Assembly (NCBI GenBank): GCA_002347265.1 | Contig: DDYB01000011.1 | Location: forward strand, 22,983-86,982 | Direction of reading: 5' to 3' | Source: Desulfobacteraceae bacterium UBA2245 | GTDB taxonomy: Bacteria; Desulfobacterota; Desulfobacteria; Desulfobacterales; UBA2245 | Length of the DNA stretch: 64,000 nucleotides | Part shown: positions 52,450 to 61,299 of the stretch, one piece after another | Position numbering within the stretch: the stretch's first letter is position 1 | Layout of the letters: the number at the start of each line of letters is the position of its first letter | Position numbers and translations under genes: made by a program | The notes under the pieces: generated by a model | Databases searched by the model: none | What the model saw: the letters and a program-made list of their open reading frames with translations, nothing else | What the model was told of the DNA's origin: nothing

Positions 52450-53591
52450 TCACCTCGTTCGTTCATCATGCGCTTGTAGGTTTCACTGAAAATTGCGCCC
52501 GCGTGGGTGATCAGCGCCCCCCGGATCAGGTCGTCCTCCAGCTTGAGATCGAAGGCTTTGGCATCCTTGTTCCAGAAATGCCCGATGAAATTGCCGAGGT
52601 TGGCGGAGTACATCTGGCTGGCGGTAACCGCCACGCGCCCCGGCAGGTTGGCAAGCCCGATGATGGAGACGCCGTTGATCTCGACGATCCTGTCCGCTTC
52701 CGAACCCTCCACGTTGCCGCCGGTTTCCACCGCCATGTCGACGATAACGCTGCCCGGCTGCATGCGGGCAACCATGGACGCATCGACGATGCGCGGTGCC
52801 ATGCGGCCGAAGACCTGGGCGGTGGTGATGACGATATCGGACTGGGCGCAGACCCTGGCCATCCCCTCCTTCTGCATCCGGAGCTGCTCCGGAGCAAGCG
52901 CCCCGGCATAGCCGTCCGTGGTCTGTCCGGTTTCGCCGAGATCGATCCTGACGAATCTGGCGCCCAGGGATTTAACCTGTTCCTCGACCACCGGCCGGAT
53001 ATCGAAGGCCTCGACCCGGGCGCCGAGACGGCGGGCCGTGGCGATGGCCTGAAGGCCCGCGACGCCGGCCCCGATGATAAAGGCGCGGCACGGCTTGATG
53101 ACGCCGGACGGTGTGGTCATCATCGGCAGGATCTTATCCAGATGCCCGGCGGCCAGAATGACCGCCACATATCCGCCGAGGCTGGCCTGGGAGGAAAGAA
53201 CGTCCATTTTCTGGGCAATGGTGGAGCGGGGAAGCATCTCGAGACTGACGGCGCTGATGCCGCCCGCCTGCAACTTTTCCAGCAGTTCCGCTTCGTTGAA
53301 AGGATCGAGATAGCTCACGTGGATGCAGCCCGTTTTCATCAGGGGTATTTCCCTCACGGGCGGCTTGCGCAGCCTGAGAACCATATCGGCCGACTGAAGG
53401 AGCGCCCTGCGGTCGGCAACGACCCTGGCGCCGGCCTGCTCGTAGTCGGCGTCGGAATACCGGCAGGTCGCGCCGATACCGGCCTCTACCTCGATATCGG
53501 CGCCGAGCTTGACCAGATGGTCCACCGTTGGCGGAATCAGGGGAACACGTTTCTCCCCCTCATGAATTTCCTTCATGGCTGCAATTTTCAT
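52446..53591 (-). CDS. pntAA: NAD(P) transhydrogenase subunit alpha part 1 (NAD-binding)
   Basis: A 381-residue cytosolic subunit, domain I of transhydrogenase, homologous to alanine dehydrogenase. It begins MKIAAMKEIHEGEKRVPLIP and has the NAD-binding loop IGAGVAGLQAIATARRLGA and RVEAFDIRPVVEEQVKS, ending in the linker to the membrane part. GAGGAG precedes the ATG. It is the first gene of pntAA-pntAB-pntB. Upstream there is a repeat-rich region to 54394. Confidence 0.96.
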   Translation of the reverse strand: MKIAAMKEIHEGEKRVPLIPPTVDHLVKLGADIEVEAGIGATCRYSDADYEQAGARVVADRRALLQSADMVLRLRKPPVREIPLMKTGCIHVSYLDPFNEAELLEKLQAGGISAVSLEMLPRSTIAQKMDVLSSQASLGGYVAVILAAGHLDKILPMMTTPSGVIKPCRAFIIGAGVAGLQAIATARRLGARVEAFDIRPVVEEQVKSLGARFVRIDLGETGQTTDGYAGALAPEQLRMQKEGMARVCAQSDIVITTAQVFGRMAPRIVDASMVARMQPGSVIVDMAVETGGNVEGSEADRIVEINGVSIIGLANLPGRVAVTASQMYSANLGNFIGHFWNKDAKAFDLKLEDDLIRGALITHAGAIFSETYKRMMNERGE

Positions 53592-54207
53592 GGCGATCGC
53601 TCCTCTGAATCACGCCGCCCGGAATGCTTTTCCGGTTATTTTTCCGTCGCCGCCGAAGGCGTCCAGACCCCGGAAAAAAGCCGCCCGCATCGCAGGGCGT
53701 GCGCATCCGAACCGTATTGAAACCACGAAATCGAAAAGAAGAGGATGTTTCAGCGAGCCTGGCACAAACCGGACTGTCTACAACTGTTTCATCTTAATCC
53801 AATTTTCTCGAAATTACCACTCCCAACACCGGCCGGAGAAGGCGCGTCCATTATCGATTGTTTCGGCATGACTTTGGATCATCATCCTTTCAAAAAACAT
53901 AAAAACGCATGATTTCATGGGCATACCCGGCGTTTTTAAATTGTCGTTGATCAAAAGATGAAACAATTCTATTTTAAAAGCTGTGCATGAACGCAGAAAC
54001 AGAGTTGCGGGTATCCTACAATGGCATGGCGCTGTCGGCGCCCGGTTTCGCAATCTTTATTTACCCTGACCCGGTACCTGGTACAGAAGACCGATAGCGT
54101 CCAAGCTCGCTTTCTCTGGTTTACGGCAGAGGTCCAGGCTATTGTGCCGCTGTTCCTGACGGCGGCGGGCGGTTTCATCTCAGGGCCGCTGGCTGCGCTC
54201 CTTCTAA
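53592..54207. other. Non-coding region containing a headless copy of the cigR upstream block
   Basis: No credible gene. From about 53900, and clearly at 53934-54018, it matches the block upstream of the two cigR-like genes (TTTTTAAATTGTCGTTGAT, AAAAGATGAAACAATT, GCATGAACGC, AGAAACAGAGT), then diverges at about 54018 before the cigR ribosome site. The 65-codon frame at 54021-54218 that follows looks random. A possible inverted scrap of the same block (GTTTCATCTTAATCCAATTT) lies at 53787. This suggests a third, deleted copy of the cigR unit. Confidence 0.6.
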
Positions 54208-54350
54208 CAGGGTGTTGAAAAACAAGAATCAGGCCGCCGGTCAAGGCGCACGGCGATGCGACAAGCGCGGCATATTCAAGCATATGTGAGCAGTGGCGAG
54301 CGCCGCGCAACGCTGAATGGCGGCCTCAGGCGCAGTTTTTCAACAGCCTG
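54208..54350. repeat. 143-bp MITE-like element, copy A
   Basis: It begins CAGGGTGTTGAAAAAC and ends GTTTTTCAACAGCCTG, a 16-bp terminal inverted repeat with one mismatch. The interior contains CAAGGCGCACGGCGATGCGAC and TATTCAAGCATATGTGAG, both shared with copies B and C. It is flanked by CTAA on both sides (54204-54207 and 54351-54354), a possible 4-bp target duplication. The element ends 44 bases before the radical SAM gene. Confidence 0.9.
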
Positions 54351-54394
54351 CTAAAGAGCGGCGCGAAGTCCAAACCATAACAGATTGGTCGCCC

Positions 54395-55720
54395 ATGACC
54401 GATGTCATGCTCATCTATCCATACTTTGACACGCATGCGCCACATGCCCTGCTCTTTCATCCGCAGGGCATCGCCCAGCTGGCGGCGGTCCTGCGCGTGG
54501 CCGGAGTGGACGTCAACGTCGTGGATTGCACGTTTCGACAGCGCGCGGATGTGCTGGCGGAAATAGAGGCCGCGCAGCCCGATATCGTGGGAATCTCGAT
54601 AATGGTGTCCATCTCCGGCAATGCGCGGGATCTCGCCCGGGCGATTCGCGATCGAATGCCGGAAACCCTGTTGGCGTGCGGAGGTCCGCTGCCGACGCTC
54701 AGGCCCCGGCAATTTGACCGGGAATTTGATCTGGTATTTCGCGGCGAGGCCGTGCAGGCATTTTCCGCTTTTTGCCGCGCGTATCTTGAGGCTGGAATTA
54801 CGGTACAGGGTCTCCCGAAATTCCTCCAGCGCCCGGATGCGTACCCCGGAATACATTATCAGTCGCCGGATGGGGGCGCAGCGATTCAAACCGCCCCCGG
54901 ATCGTCCGGCGAAACGCTGCTGAACCAGCTCCCGCTGCCTGACCGCCGCGATTACGATCATGCGCGGTATCAACAATTCTGGCATGCTCGCGAAGACTAT
55001 TCTTTGGCGGGCATCATGACCACTTACGGGTGCCCGTACCGCTGTGATTTTTGCTCAAAACCGATTTTCGGGAACTGGTTCCGGCGGCGCAGCATGGAGC
55101 GGATCATGGCGGAAATCCGTGACATCAAGACCCGGGGGTATACCGGCCTGTGGATCGCCGATGACTGTCTGACGCTGGACATCGAGCATCTGCGGGCGTT
55201 TTGTCGGCGTCTGATCGCGGAGAAGCTGGACATGAACTGGTGGTGTCTCTCGCGGGTGGATCAGATGACCGCTCGGGAGATTGACCTGATGCAGGCCGCT
55301 GGCTGCCGGAAAGTCTTTTTCGGGCTGGAATCCGGCAGCAATGCGGTGCTGAAACTGATGAACAAACAGATCACCACCGAGATGGCGGAACAAACGCTCG
55401 CCCTGTTTGAGCGCAGCTCCATCCTCACCGCCGGATTCTTTATGGTGGGTTATCCCGGAGAAACATACGAGACGATCGAAACGACCTTTCAGTGGGCGCT
55501 CACGCTCCCGCTGGACGATATCTCCTTCACGATTCCGTATCCGCTGCCCGGTACACGGCTGTTTGATAAAGTATTCAACGTGCGGACCGAAATTGACTGG
55601 CGGTATGAAAATGAAAATCGCATAACCTACCAGTCGGAATTCGATGAAAGCTATTTGAGATCCCGCATCGCCGAGGTCTTTGCGCAATTCACCGCCAGAA
55701 AACGGCGCAAACCGCGATGA
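54395..55720 (+). CDS. B12-binding-domain radical SAM protein (accessory cassette)
   Basis: A 441-residue protein. A cobalamin-binding-like domain (about 1-140, MTDVMLIYPYFDTHAPHALL to VFRGEAVQ) precedes a radical SAM barrel with CPYRCDFC (CxxxCxxC, near 213-220) followed by FGNWFRRRS, and a SPASM-free C-terminus. Related enzymes do methylations or oxidative ring steps in natural-product or pigment synthesis. No clear Shine-Dalgarno precedes ATG 54395; the open frame runs into the MITE at 54317. Codon choice appears to favour GCG/CGC more than neighbours, hinting at transfer. The next gene starts 13 bases after its stop. Confidence 0.85.
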   Translation: MTDVMLIYPYFDTHAPHALLFHPQGIAQLAAVLRVAGVDVNVVDCTFRQRADVLAEIEAAQPDIVGISIMVSISGNARDLARAIRDRMPETLLACGGPLPTLRPRQFDREFDLVFRGEAVQAFSAFCRAYLEAGITVQGLPKFLQRPDAYPGIHYQSPDGGAAIQTAPGSSGETLLNQLPLPDRRDYDHARYQQFWHAREDYSLAGIMTTYGCPYRCDFCSKPIFGNWFRRRSMERIMAEIRDIKTRGYTGLWIADDCLTLDIEHLRAFCRRLIAEKLDMNWWCLSRVDQMTAREIDLMQAAGCRKVFFGLESGSNAVLKLMNKQITTEMAEQTLALFERSSILTAGFFMVGYPGETYETIETTFQWALTLPLDDISFTIPYPLPGTRLFDKVFNVRTEIDWRYENENRITYQSEFDESYLRSRIAEVFAQFTARKRRKPR

Positions 55721-55733
55721 CTCCCTGTGAATT

Positions 55734-56606
55734 ATGAACCTTACCCTGCCCCTGTCTGATACCCTGTCGTTGATCCATGCGCCGGCCATTGCCGAAGGCA
55801 AAACAGCCTTGATGGCAAAGGGTCTCTTTCTGTGCGAGCAGGATCAGATCCATGCCGGTGAATCGGCGGGTTTTGGCTTGCCGGTGTGGAAAACCGGACA
55901 ACACGCCGTTTTCCCTTCGTTGCTTTCGGTCCGGATGTTGACGCCACATGTTATCGAGAAGGTGTATCGGCTGGACAGGGTGGCGATGTGGCGGATTTGC
56001 GGGATGAACATGCCGCGCATCTTCCGGGCGGCCATGGAAAAAATCACGGCAATCTATATGCGCCTGCCCGCGCGCCAGCAATCGTTGTTAAGCATCCGCG
56101 ACGCTCTGTGCGCGTTATTTCGAATTCGAAGCGCCATGCTTCCCTCCCGCAGCCATGGCCGGTGCCGGGTGCTGTATGCCGTTGCGGCAAAACAGCTGAA
56201 AGTGACGGTTGACGGCCGGAAGCTGAGGGGCCGGGGCGAGCTGATTTTACTCAACGAGGCGTCCGGTGCGCCGTTCACCCGCCTGTACTTCGGGCGGCGC
56301 ATTCTGGAAGGACGCGACATCCCGGCCTGGCAGCCCTGCCCGTTCGAGACGGTTTTCGTGAATCCGGCGACCGGGCTCGGCTTTGCATTGATTGTTCCGC
56401 CGCACGCGGAACCAGCGCGCTCGCGGCTGGCCTGCGGCCGGGAAATCGCCCGCGGACTCAACTGGGCCGGATTGGCCCTGACCACTTCTCAACGCCGGTT
56501 CAGCTATGGGGTGAGCTTTCAGCATATCCTGCCAAATTATGCGGATGGTCCCTGGAGCAACGATGAAAACGCTTTATCCGCTCCCATGGACACGACGGAT
56601 TCTTGA
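55734..56606 (+). CDS. Unrecognised 290-residue protein paired with radical SAM
   Basis: I do not recognise this protein. It has no signal peptide and no strong transmembrane helix. It contains few cysteines (four to five) and no obvious nucleotide or metal motif. The first 100 residues include SAGFGLPVWKTGQHAVFPSL and TPHVIEKVYRLDRVAMW; the second half has strand-like stretches such as GRGELILLNEASGAPFTRLY, GLGFALIVPPHAEPARSR and TSQRRFSYGVSFQHILPNYA, suggesting a beta-rich fold. It follows the radical SAM gene by 13 bases, so they are probably a unit. A substrate-binding or small-molecule tailoring partner is possible, but unproven. Confidence 0.65.
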   Translation: MNLTLPLSDTLSLIHAPAIAEGKTALMAKGLFLCEQDQIHAGESAGFGLPVWKTGQHAVFPSLLSVRMLTPHVIEKVYRLDRVAMWRICGMNMPRIFRAAMEKITAIYMRLPARQQSLLSIRDALCALFRIRSAMLPSRSHGRCRVLYAVAAKQLKVTVDGRKLRGRGELILLNEASGAPFTRLYFGRRILEGRDIPAWQPCPFETVFVNPATGLGFALIVPPHAEPARSRLACGREIARGLNWAGLALTTSQRRFSYGVSFQHILPNYADGPWSNDENALSAPMDTTDS

Positions 56607-56766
56607 AGACCTTGCATAAGGTTCAATGGAAATATAAAAATACACAAGCCGCGTGGAGTGTGAAACAAAATTTCTGAAAACCGCTTAACCCTGCTTAAGC
56701 GTCTGTTTTTGCTTTCCGACATAAAAAAACATGGAAGTTCTTGATTTCATGGTGATATCCGGTCTT

Positions 56767-56894
56767 TTTAAATTGTCGTTGATTAAAAGATGAAACAATT
56801 ATATTTTCAAAAGCCGTGCATGAACGCGGAAACAGAGTGGCGGGTATCTTAAGTTACGGATTCAGCCACAACCTTTAACGCAAGGAAGGCAACT
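56767..56894 (+). repeat. Duplicated upstream block of the second cigR-like gene
   Basis: A near-copy of 49840-49966, including TTAAATTGTCGTTGATTAAA, AGATGAAACAATT and the terminal GCAAGGAAGGCAACT ribosome-site segment. Similarity with the 53.9-kb remnant extends further left to about 56725. The remainder of the 288-base gap after the previous gene shows nothing else. Confidence 0.85.
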
Positions 56895-57536
56895 ATGAAA
56901 CGGATTGTTTTTCTATCAGGCCTTGCCGTGGGACTGCTGGCCATCGTCCTGTTTGCGGCCGGACCGGCGACAGCGCAACCGCCCACATGGAACGAAGACG
57001 GCAGAAAAGGCAATGTCTCCAGAGATGGGGACTCACGGGGATCCAAACAGGTCCAGTCGCGAGACCGGAACCAGGAAACCCGCCATCAGCAGGACCGCCG
57101 CGGCGAATCGCAAGAGCCCAGGTGGAATGAAGGCGACCGGCGCCAGGAAACCCGCCATCAGCAGGATTACCGTCATTCGGGCCCTCCGCATCAGGACCGC
57201 CACGGCGACAGGCACGAGCAGAGATTTTTCGCCGGGCACGACCGTTCTCACATCGATCGCTACTATGCGGATCAGTTTCGCCGCGGAAAGTGCCCTCCGG
57301 GGCTGGTCAAAAAGGGCAGCAGATGCGTGCCGCGGGGCCATGCCAAGAGATGGGTGATGTATCGGCCCCTGCCCCGGGAGGTCATCTTCTACGATCTGCC
57401 CCCGGATGTTCTGGTGTACCTCGGACCGCCGCCGCCCCGGCACCGCTTCGTACGCGTGGCGCAGGATATTCTGCTGATCGCCGTGGGCACGGGCATGGTG
57501 GTGGATGCCATCGAGGATCTGGGTGGAATCTACTGA
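56895..57536 (+). CDS. CigR/RcnB-like secreted protein, copy 2
   Basis: A 213-residue paralogue of the product at 49967-50533. The signal peptide (MKRIVFLSGLAVGLLAIVLF, cleavage near ATAQ) and the C-terminal domain (CPPGLVKKGSRCVPRGHAKRW; LPREVIFYDLPPDVLVYLGP; ILLIAVGTGMVVDAIEDLGG) are almost the same. The middle is longer because of an internal duplication: an RQETRHQQD-type unit occurs twice. The length difference arose in this charged linker. It has its own copy of the upstream block. The role is unknown; it is probably periplasmic. Confidence 0.8.
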   Translation: MKRIVFLSGLAVGLLAIVLFAAGPATAQPPTWNEDGRKGNVSRDGDSRGSKQVQSRDRNQETRHQQDRRGESQEPRWNEGDRRQETRHQQDYRHSGPPHQDRHGDRHEQRFFAGHDRSHIDRYYADQFRRGKCPPGLVKKGSRCVPRGHAKRWVMYRPLPREVIFYDLPPDVLVYLGPPPPRHRFVRVAQDILLIAVGTGMVVDAIEDLGGIY

Positions 57537-57619
57537 CCCCATGCCCCCGGCATTGAGGGCAAGGAGGCAAAGGCCGTATTGGTGAATGGAATCAGGCGAT
57601 CCTCGAATTTGAACGCGGG

Positions 57620-58300
57620 TCACACGGCAATTCTTTGAATCAGATCCGGTCCGGTGCTGTGGACCGAATTGACGGCTTTTGACACCGGATAACAGGTCAT
57701 TGGCTCAACGGCCCCGGTCCGCAGCATGCGGTTGAGTTCGGCCGGGTTCTCCAGACCGGGGTCAAGCCAGGATTCATAATGCTCGGGAGCCGGTATCAGG
57801 GGCATTCTGTCGTGAATATGCCGTATGGAAGCAATCGCCTCCGTTGTGACGATCGTGCAGGAATCAAGGGGCGAATGATCCGGAGAATTTCTGTCGATCC
57901 AGCGTTCCCACAGACCGGCGAAGGCAAAGGGCGTTCCGGTTTCGGTGGTGATGTACCAGGGCTGCCTGTTTCCCTTTTCCCCCTGCCACTCGTAATACCC
58001 GTTCGCCGGAATCAGGCATCGCCGTTTCTTAAAGGCATTTCGAAAAGCCGGTTTTTCGGAAAGGGTTTCGGACCGGGCGTTGATCATTCTCACGGCCATG
58101 GACCTGTCTTTGGCCCAGGACGGAACCAGCCCCCAGTGCATTGCAACCAGGACGTTTTGTCCGTTTTCATTTAAAATCGACAGGATATGCCGGGTCGGGC
58201 AGACATTGTAATCGGGCGCGGCCTTCGCCTGTATCGAGTCGATGGGAAACGTCTTTCGAATCTCCTCGCTTGAGCTGAACAGAACAAATCGTCCGCACAT
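57620..58300 (-). CDS. SRAP-domain protein (YedK/HMCES family)
   Basis: A 226-residue SRAP protein. After Met removal Cys2 (MCGRFVLF) is the residue that crosslinks to abasic sites in single-stranded DNA. Other conserved parts are MINARSETL, CLIPANGYYEW (catalytic Glu region) and IHDRMPLI (catalytic His). Complete active site, normal length. It protects genome integrity by shielding abasic sites in replicating DNA. The frame opens upstream to 58492, but a GGGGG site before ATG 58300 and the requirement for an N-terminal Cys fix the start; the upstream part crosses a MITE. Confidence 0.95.
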   Translation of the reverse strand: MCGRFVLFSSSEEIRKTFPIDSIQAKAAPDYNVCPTRHILSILNENGQNVLVAMHWGLVPSWAKDRSMAVRMINARSETLSEKPAFRNAFKKRRCLIPANGYYEWQGEKGNRQPWYITTETGTPFAFAGLWERWIDRNSPDHSPLDSCTIVTTEAIASIRHIHDRMPLIPAPEHYESWLDPGLENPAELNRMLRTGAVEPMTCYPVSKAVNSVHSTGPDLIQRIAV

Positions 58301-58389
58301 CCGGCACCCCCTTCTTCCGCCACAATTTCCGATCAGGCCCCGCCCCTGTTTGCCGCCCGATGAATTGTTTCGCCGGAAAGCTGCCTTAA

Positions 58390-58532
58390 CAGGGTGTTGA
58401 AAAACAGGAATCAGGCCGTCGAGCAAGGCGCGCGGCGATGCGACAAACGCAGCATGTTCAAGCATATGTGAGGGTTGGCGAGAGCTGTGCAACGCTGAAT
58501 GACGGCCTCAGACGCGGTTTTTCAACAGCCTG
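58390..58532. repeat. 143-bp MITE-like element, copy B
   Basis: It has the same length and ends as copy A: CAGGGTGTTGAAAAAC at the left and GTTTTTCAACAGCCTG at the right. Its right end abuts position 58533, the last base of the stop codon of the SYLF gene. Flanks are TTAA on the left and TCAA on the right, a possible imperfect 4-bp duplication. Confidence 0.9.
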
Positions 58533-59096
58533 TCAATTCAATGAATCATCCTTCCAGTATTTCGTGCCCTTAATCGATGCCTGAAGCGCCAGGCCGGCCT
58601 CTGTCAACTGATAAATCGTGATGTTGTCGACCGTGGCCTCGCCGCCGACAGCCGCCCCTTTTTCACCCGCCTTTGCCGCGGCATCGGCCTGAGCCCCGAA
58701 AGCCCAGCCCTGCTCTACAAAACGGTTCATGGTGTCGGCGTCATGGAACACGAACACCGCGCGAAAGTCTTTGGCGCCCAGTCCCAGACCGATGCCCGCC
58801 TCACCCATTTTCATATAGGTATGTTGGCCGGTCCGATTGTTTTTGACCACGCCATATCCGCCGCCGAAACTGGCAAAAATAATATTGACATTGACGTTGC
58901 TGAATACGGCGTAACCCGGAGCGCCGGCAATCTGAGCTCTGGTGTCCGGTTTGAGTTCATAGAGATCGGACAGCACCTCGTTTTTCATGTCGAGAATTGC
59001 CTGGCGCTTTTCCGCGGCAGTGTTGCCGCGAGTCGTCGCACACGCCCCGACGCCCAGCAATAGTATGATGCATATCACCGCCGAAATTCGATTCAT
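58533..59096 (-). CDS. SYLF/YSC84-like lipoprotein
   Basis: A 187-residue lipoprotein. Signal peptide with lipobox LLGVGAC (Cys19) and then a SYLF (YSC84-related) domain: APGYAVFSNVNVNIIFASFGGGYGVV, MGEAGIGLGLGAKDFRAVFVFHD, and GEKGAAVGGEATVDNI. The family binds phosphoinositides in eukaryotes; bacterial members are envelope lipoproteins of unknown role. The stop codon is exactly at the edge of MITE copy B, suggesting that the element inserted right at the gene end. GAGAGCG upstream of ATG 59096 provides the ribosome site. Confidence 0.88.
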   Translation of the reverse strand: MNRISAVICIILLLGVGACATTRGNTAAEKRQAILDMKNEVLSDLYELKPDTRAQIAGAPGYAVFSNVNVNIIFASFGGGYGVVKNNRTGQHTYMKMGEAGIGLGLGAKDFRAVFVFHDADTMNRFVEQGWAFGAQADAAAKAGEKGAAVGGEATVDNITIYQLTEAGLALQASIKGTKYWKDDSLN

Positions 59097-59218
59097 GATC
59101 GCTCTCCTTTTTTGATTTATTAAAACCCGGACCCCGCGGACAAAGAGTCAAGCCTGTTCTTAACGCCTCGGGACGGTCAAAGTCAACAACCTCCCGGAGT
59201 TTGTCCTCTCTGGCCGCC

Positions 59219-59315
59219 GGCCGTCTTTCCAAAGCGCTTTTTGAGGATCGGACATACGGTTCGAATTGCACCTGTTTTCATGAATCCCGCTTGCGGCATT
59301 CAAAAGTGCGGTTTA
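59219..59315. repeat. Approximately 100-bp repeat, left copy
   Basis: This stretch (TCTTTCCAAAGCGCTTTTTG, then TTCGAATTGC and CGGCATTC segments) is repeated in the same orientation at 63832-63930. The copies bracket the antiporter-KtrA-KtrB block. It ends in a GC-rich inverted segment. It could be a terminator-bearing repeat or a recombination scar. Confidence 0.7.
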
Positions 59316-59358
59316 AGCCCTGTTTCGCGGGTCTTTTTTAAGTGACCGGATTTTTATT

Positions 59359-61299
59359 TCAGCGGTTCGCCTGATCCGGCCCCGTGCCCCCCGGCTCAAG
59401 CCGGCATGCCGATGTTGTGAAAACGTCTTTATCGACGCGTTCCAGACACCGCCATCCCGTCCGGTTTAAAAATTCACCGGCCGCATCGACCTCGGGTTCA
59501 AACACAAAAAAGCAGACCTCATCATCTTTTTTAAATCGCGTGCGGTCTCCAACCGGCGACAGAACGCCGTTTCGGCGCACCGCAGCGGCGATCAAACCGT
59601 TTCCGGAATAACCGGTCGTAATGGCGCCGGCTTCGGCGTCGCCGGACGGCTCGAACACGCATTGCCACCGTTGAAGATGGACCTGTTTGGATTTGAAGCG
59701 TCGATTCCAGACCTCCACATCGACCAGCGCGCCGAAAATAAGTTCGGCCGCGGATTGATGCAGCATCCGGGTTGTCAGAGACCCCGTGTCGGTCTTCAGA
59801 GCGGCCCACAGGGAAACCATCCTGGACTCTTGCTTCACTTTCTGAATGAACAGGTAGTTCACCTCGTCATTGGCGGTGAGCCCCAACGCGCCCCGGCGAG
59901 TGTCTATTTCCGCCCGCAGCAGGCTTCTGGACTGAAGACCGTTGCCGTATATGACGCGGGTGCAGTCGTTTTCAGCCGCCGTGCAATGGTCCGCATTGGA
60001 GTCGATGAAAACGACCTCCTGGCCGTCTTCCTTGAACAACCTGGCCAAACCGCGCGCCAGCGGGTTGGCGCCGAGAATGACCCAGCCCGACTGGCTGGGA
60101 CGCAGCAACCCCAACAAGCCTGCCACGAAACCGCCGGTAAGACCGGCGAACACGACGGTCACGGCAATCACCAGGAAAACCAGGGCTCGCAATTCGTAGC
60201 CGCCCGCCAGCCCCGCCTCGGTAAAGGCGGCGGCAAAAAAGGAAGCCACGGCCGCAGCCACAATCCCCCGGGGACCGATCCAGGCGATGAAAAACCGCTC
60301 CTTCCAGTTCAGCCCGGCGAAACCGGTTCCGGCAAACACGGCCGCCGGACGGACCAGGAACATCAATGCCAGGACAACCCACACGGCAGGCCAGCCGAGA
60401 CCGGCGACCTGCTCCAGGCGGACATCGGCGGCCAGCAGCACAAAGAGCATGCCGATCAACAGAACGGTCAGCTCCTCCTTGAATTCCACCAGGTCCCGCA
60501 ATACATAGGTGCTGAAATTGCCGATGATGATACCGGCCATCGTCACGGCGGCGATGCCGCTTTCCGAAAGAATCGCGTTGCTGCCCTGAAAAAGGGCGAG
60601 AACGGCGGCCAGGGTGAACACGTTCTCGGTCCCTTCCGGAATCAACCGCCTGACCCGGTAAAGCGAAATCAGCAAAAAACCAACCGCAACGCCGCACAGA
60701 GCGCCGAAACCGAGACGGGAAACGACGTGCCAGCCCCATACCAGCAATGAGCCGCGGGCGGGACTCAGAACCGCTTCGAGGACCACCGTGGCCAAGACCG
60801 CGCCGAGAGCATCGATCAGAACGCCTTCGGCCTCCAGCACCGTGGCTACCGAGCGTTTGACCCGCAACCGTTTCAACAACGGGTTGATCACGGTGGGGCC
60901 GGTCACCATGACTACCACGCCGAAAAGGACCGCGTTTCTCCAGGGCCAGTGCATGATAAAATGCACGGCTGCAGAAGCGCCGGTAACCGTCAACAGGCCG
61001 CCGAGAAGAATCAACTGCCGAATGGAGCGCTGGGCGCGTTTCAGGCGTCTGAATTCAAGGTTAAGCCCGCCTTCGAAAAGAATGACGGCCACGGCGAACC
61101 CGGTCAGAATGTTCAGCGCCGTGCCGAGGCTCTCCGGACGAATGAGGTTCACGCCGTCCGGGCCCAGGGCGACTCCGGCGGCCAGCAGCAAAACGATGCC
61201 CGGAATGCGCAGGTGGTGTGCCAGAGCCTGCGCGATCATACCCATGGCCAGCGCCAGGGCAATGGTCAAACCCGGATGATTGAAAACGGAAGGCTCCAT
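59359..61299 (-). CDS. CPA1-type cation:proton antiporter with C-terminal TrkA-N domain
   Basis: A 646-residue inner-membrane protein. Residues about 1-400 form 12-13 transmembrane helices of a Na+(K+)/H+ antiporter (LLAAGVALGPDGVNL; VVMVTGPTVINPLLKRL; FIAWIGPRGIVAAAVASFF). From about 405 follows a TrkA-N-like Rossmann domain whose usual GxGxxG is GANPLARG, and a TrkA-C-like end. It expels cations in exchange for protons, with the cytosolic domain gating by nucleotide. It lies upstream on the same strand relative to no partner but directly downstream of ktrA/ktrB, so potassium and sodium balance are handled together. Confidence 0.88.
   Translation of the reverse strand: MEPSVFNHPGLTIALALAMGMIAQALAHHLRIPGIVLLLAAGVALGPDGVNLIRPESLGTALNILTGFAVAVILFEGGLNLEFRRLKRAQRSIRQLILLGGLLTVTGASAAVHFIMHWPWRNAVLFGVVVMVTGPTVINPLLKRLRVKRSVATVLEAEGVLIDALGAVLATVVLEAVLSPARGSLLVWGWHVVSRLGFGALCGVAVGFLLISLYRVRRLIPEGTENVFTLAAVLALFQGSNAILSESGIAAVTMAGIIIGNFSTYVLRDLVEFKEELTVLLIGMLFVLLAADVRLEQVAGLGWPAVWVVLALMFLVRPAAVFAGTGFAGLNWKERFFIAWIGPRGIVAAAVASFFAAAFTEAGLAGGYELRALVFLVIAVTVVFAGLTGGFVAGLLGLLRPSQSGWVILGANPLARGLARLFKEDGQEVVFIDSNADHCTAAENDCTRVIYGNGLQSRSLLRAEIDTRRGALGLTANDEVNYLFIQKVKQESRMVSLWAALKTDTGSLTTRMLHQSAAELIFGALVDVEVWNRRFKSKQVHLQRWQCVFEPSGDAEAGAITTGYSGNGLIAAAVRRNGVLSPVGDRTRFKKDDEVCFFVFEPEVDAAGEFLNRTGWRCLERVDKDVFTTSACRLEPGGTGPDQANR

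Noticed and set aside
53969..54310. 113-codon minus-strand frame at 54 kb
   Set aside because: Its translation is MITE sequence (HMLEYAA...FQHPV type) also seen at 58492 and 63971, so it is a repeat-derived frame.
58301..58492. N-terminal extension of the SRAP gene
   Set aside because: SRAP needs Cys2 after Met removal; the extension runs through MITE copy B.
59662..60750. 362-codon open frame antisense to the cation antiporter
   Set aside because: Gln/His/Gly-rich shadow of a membrane protein gene.
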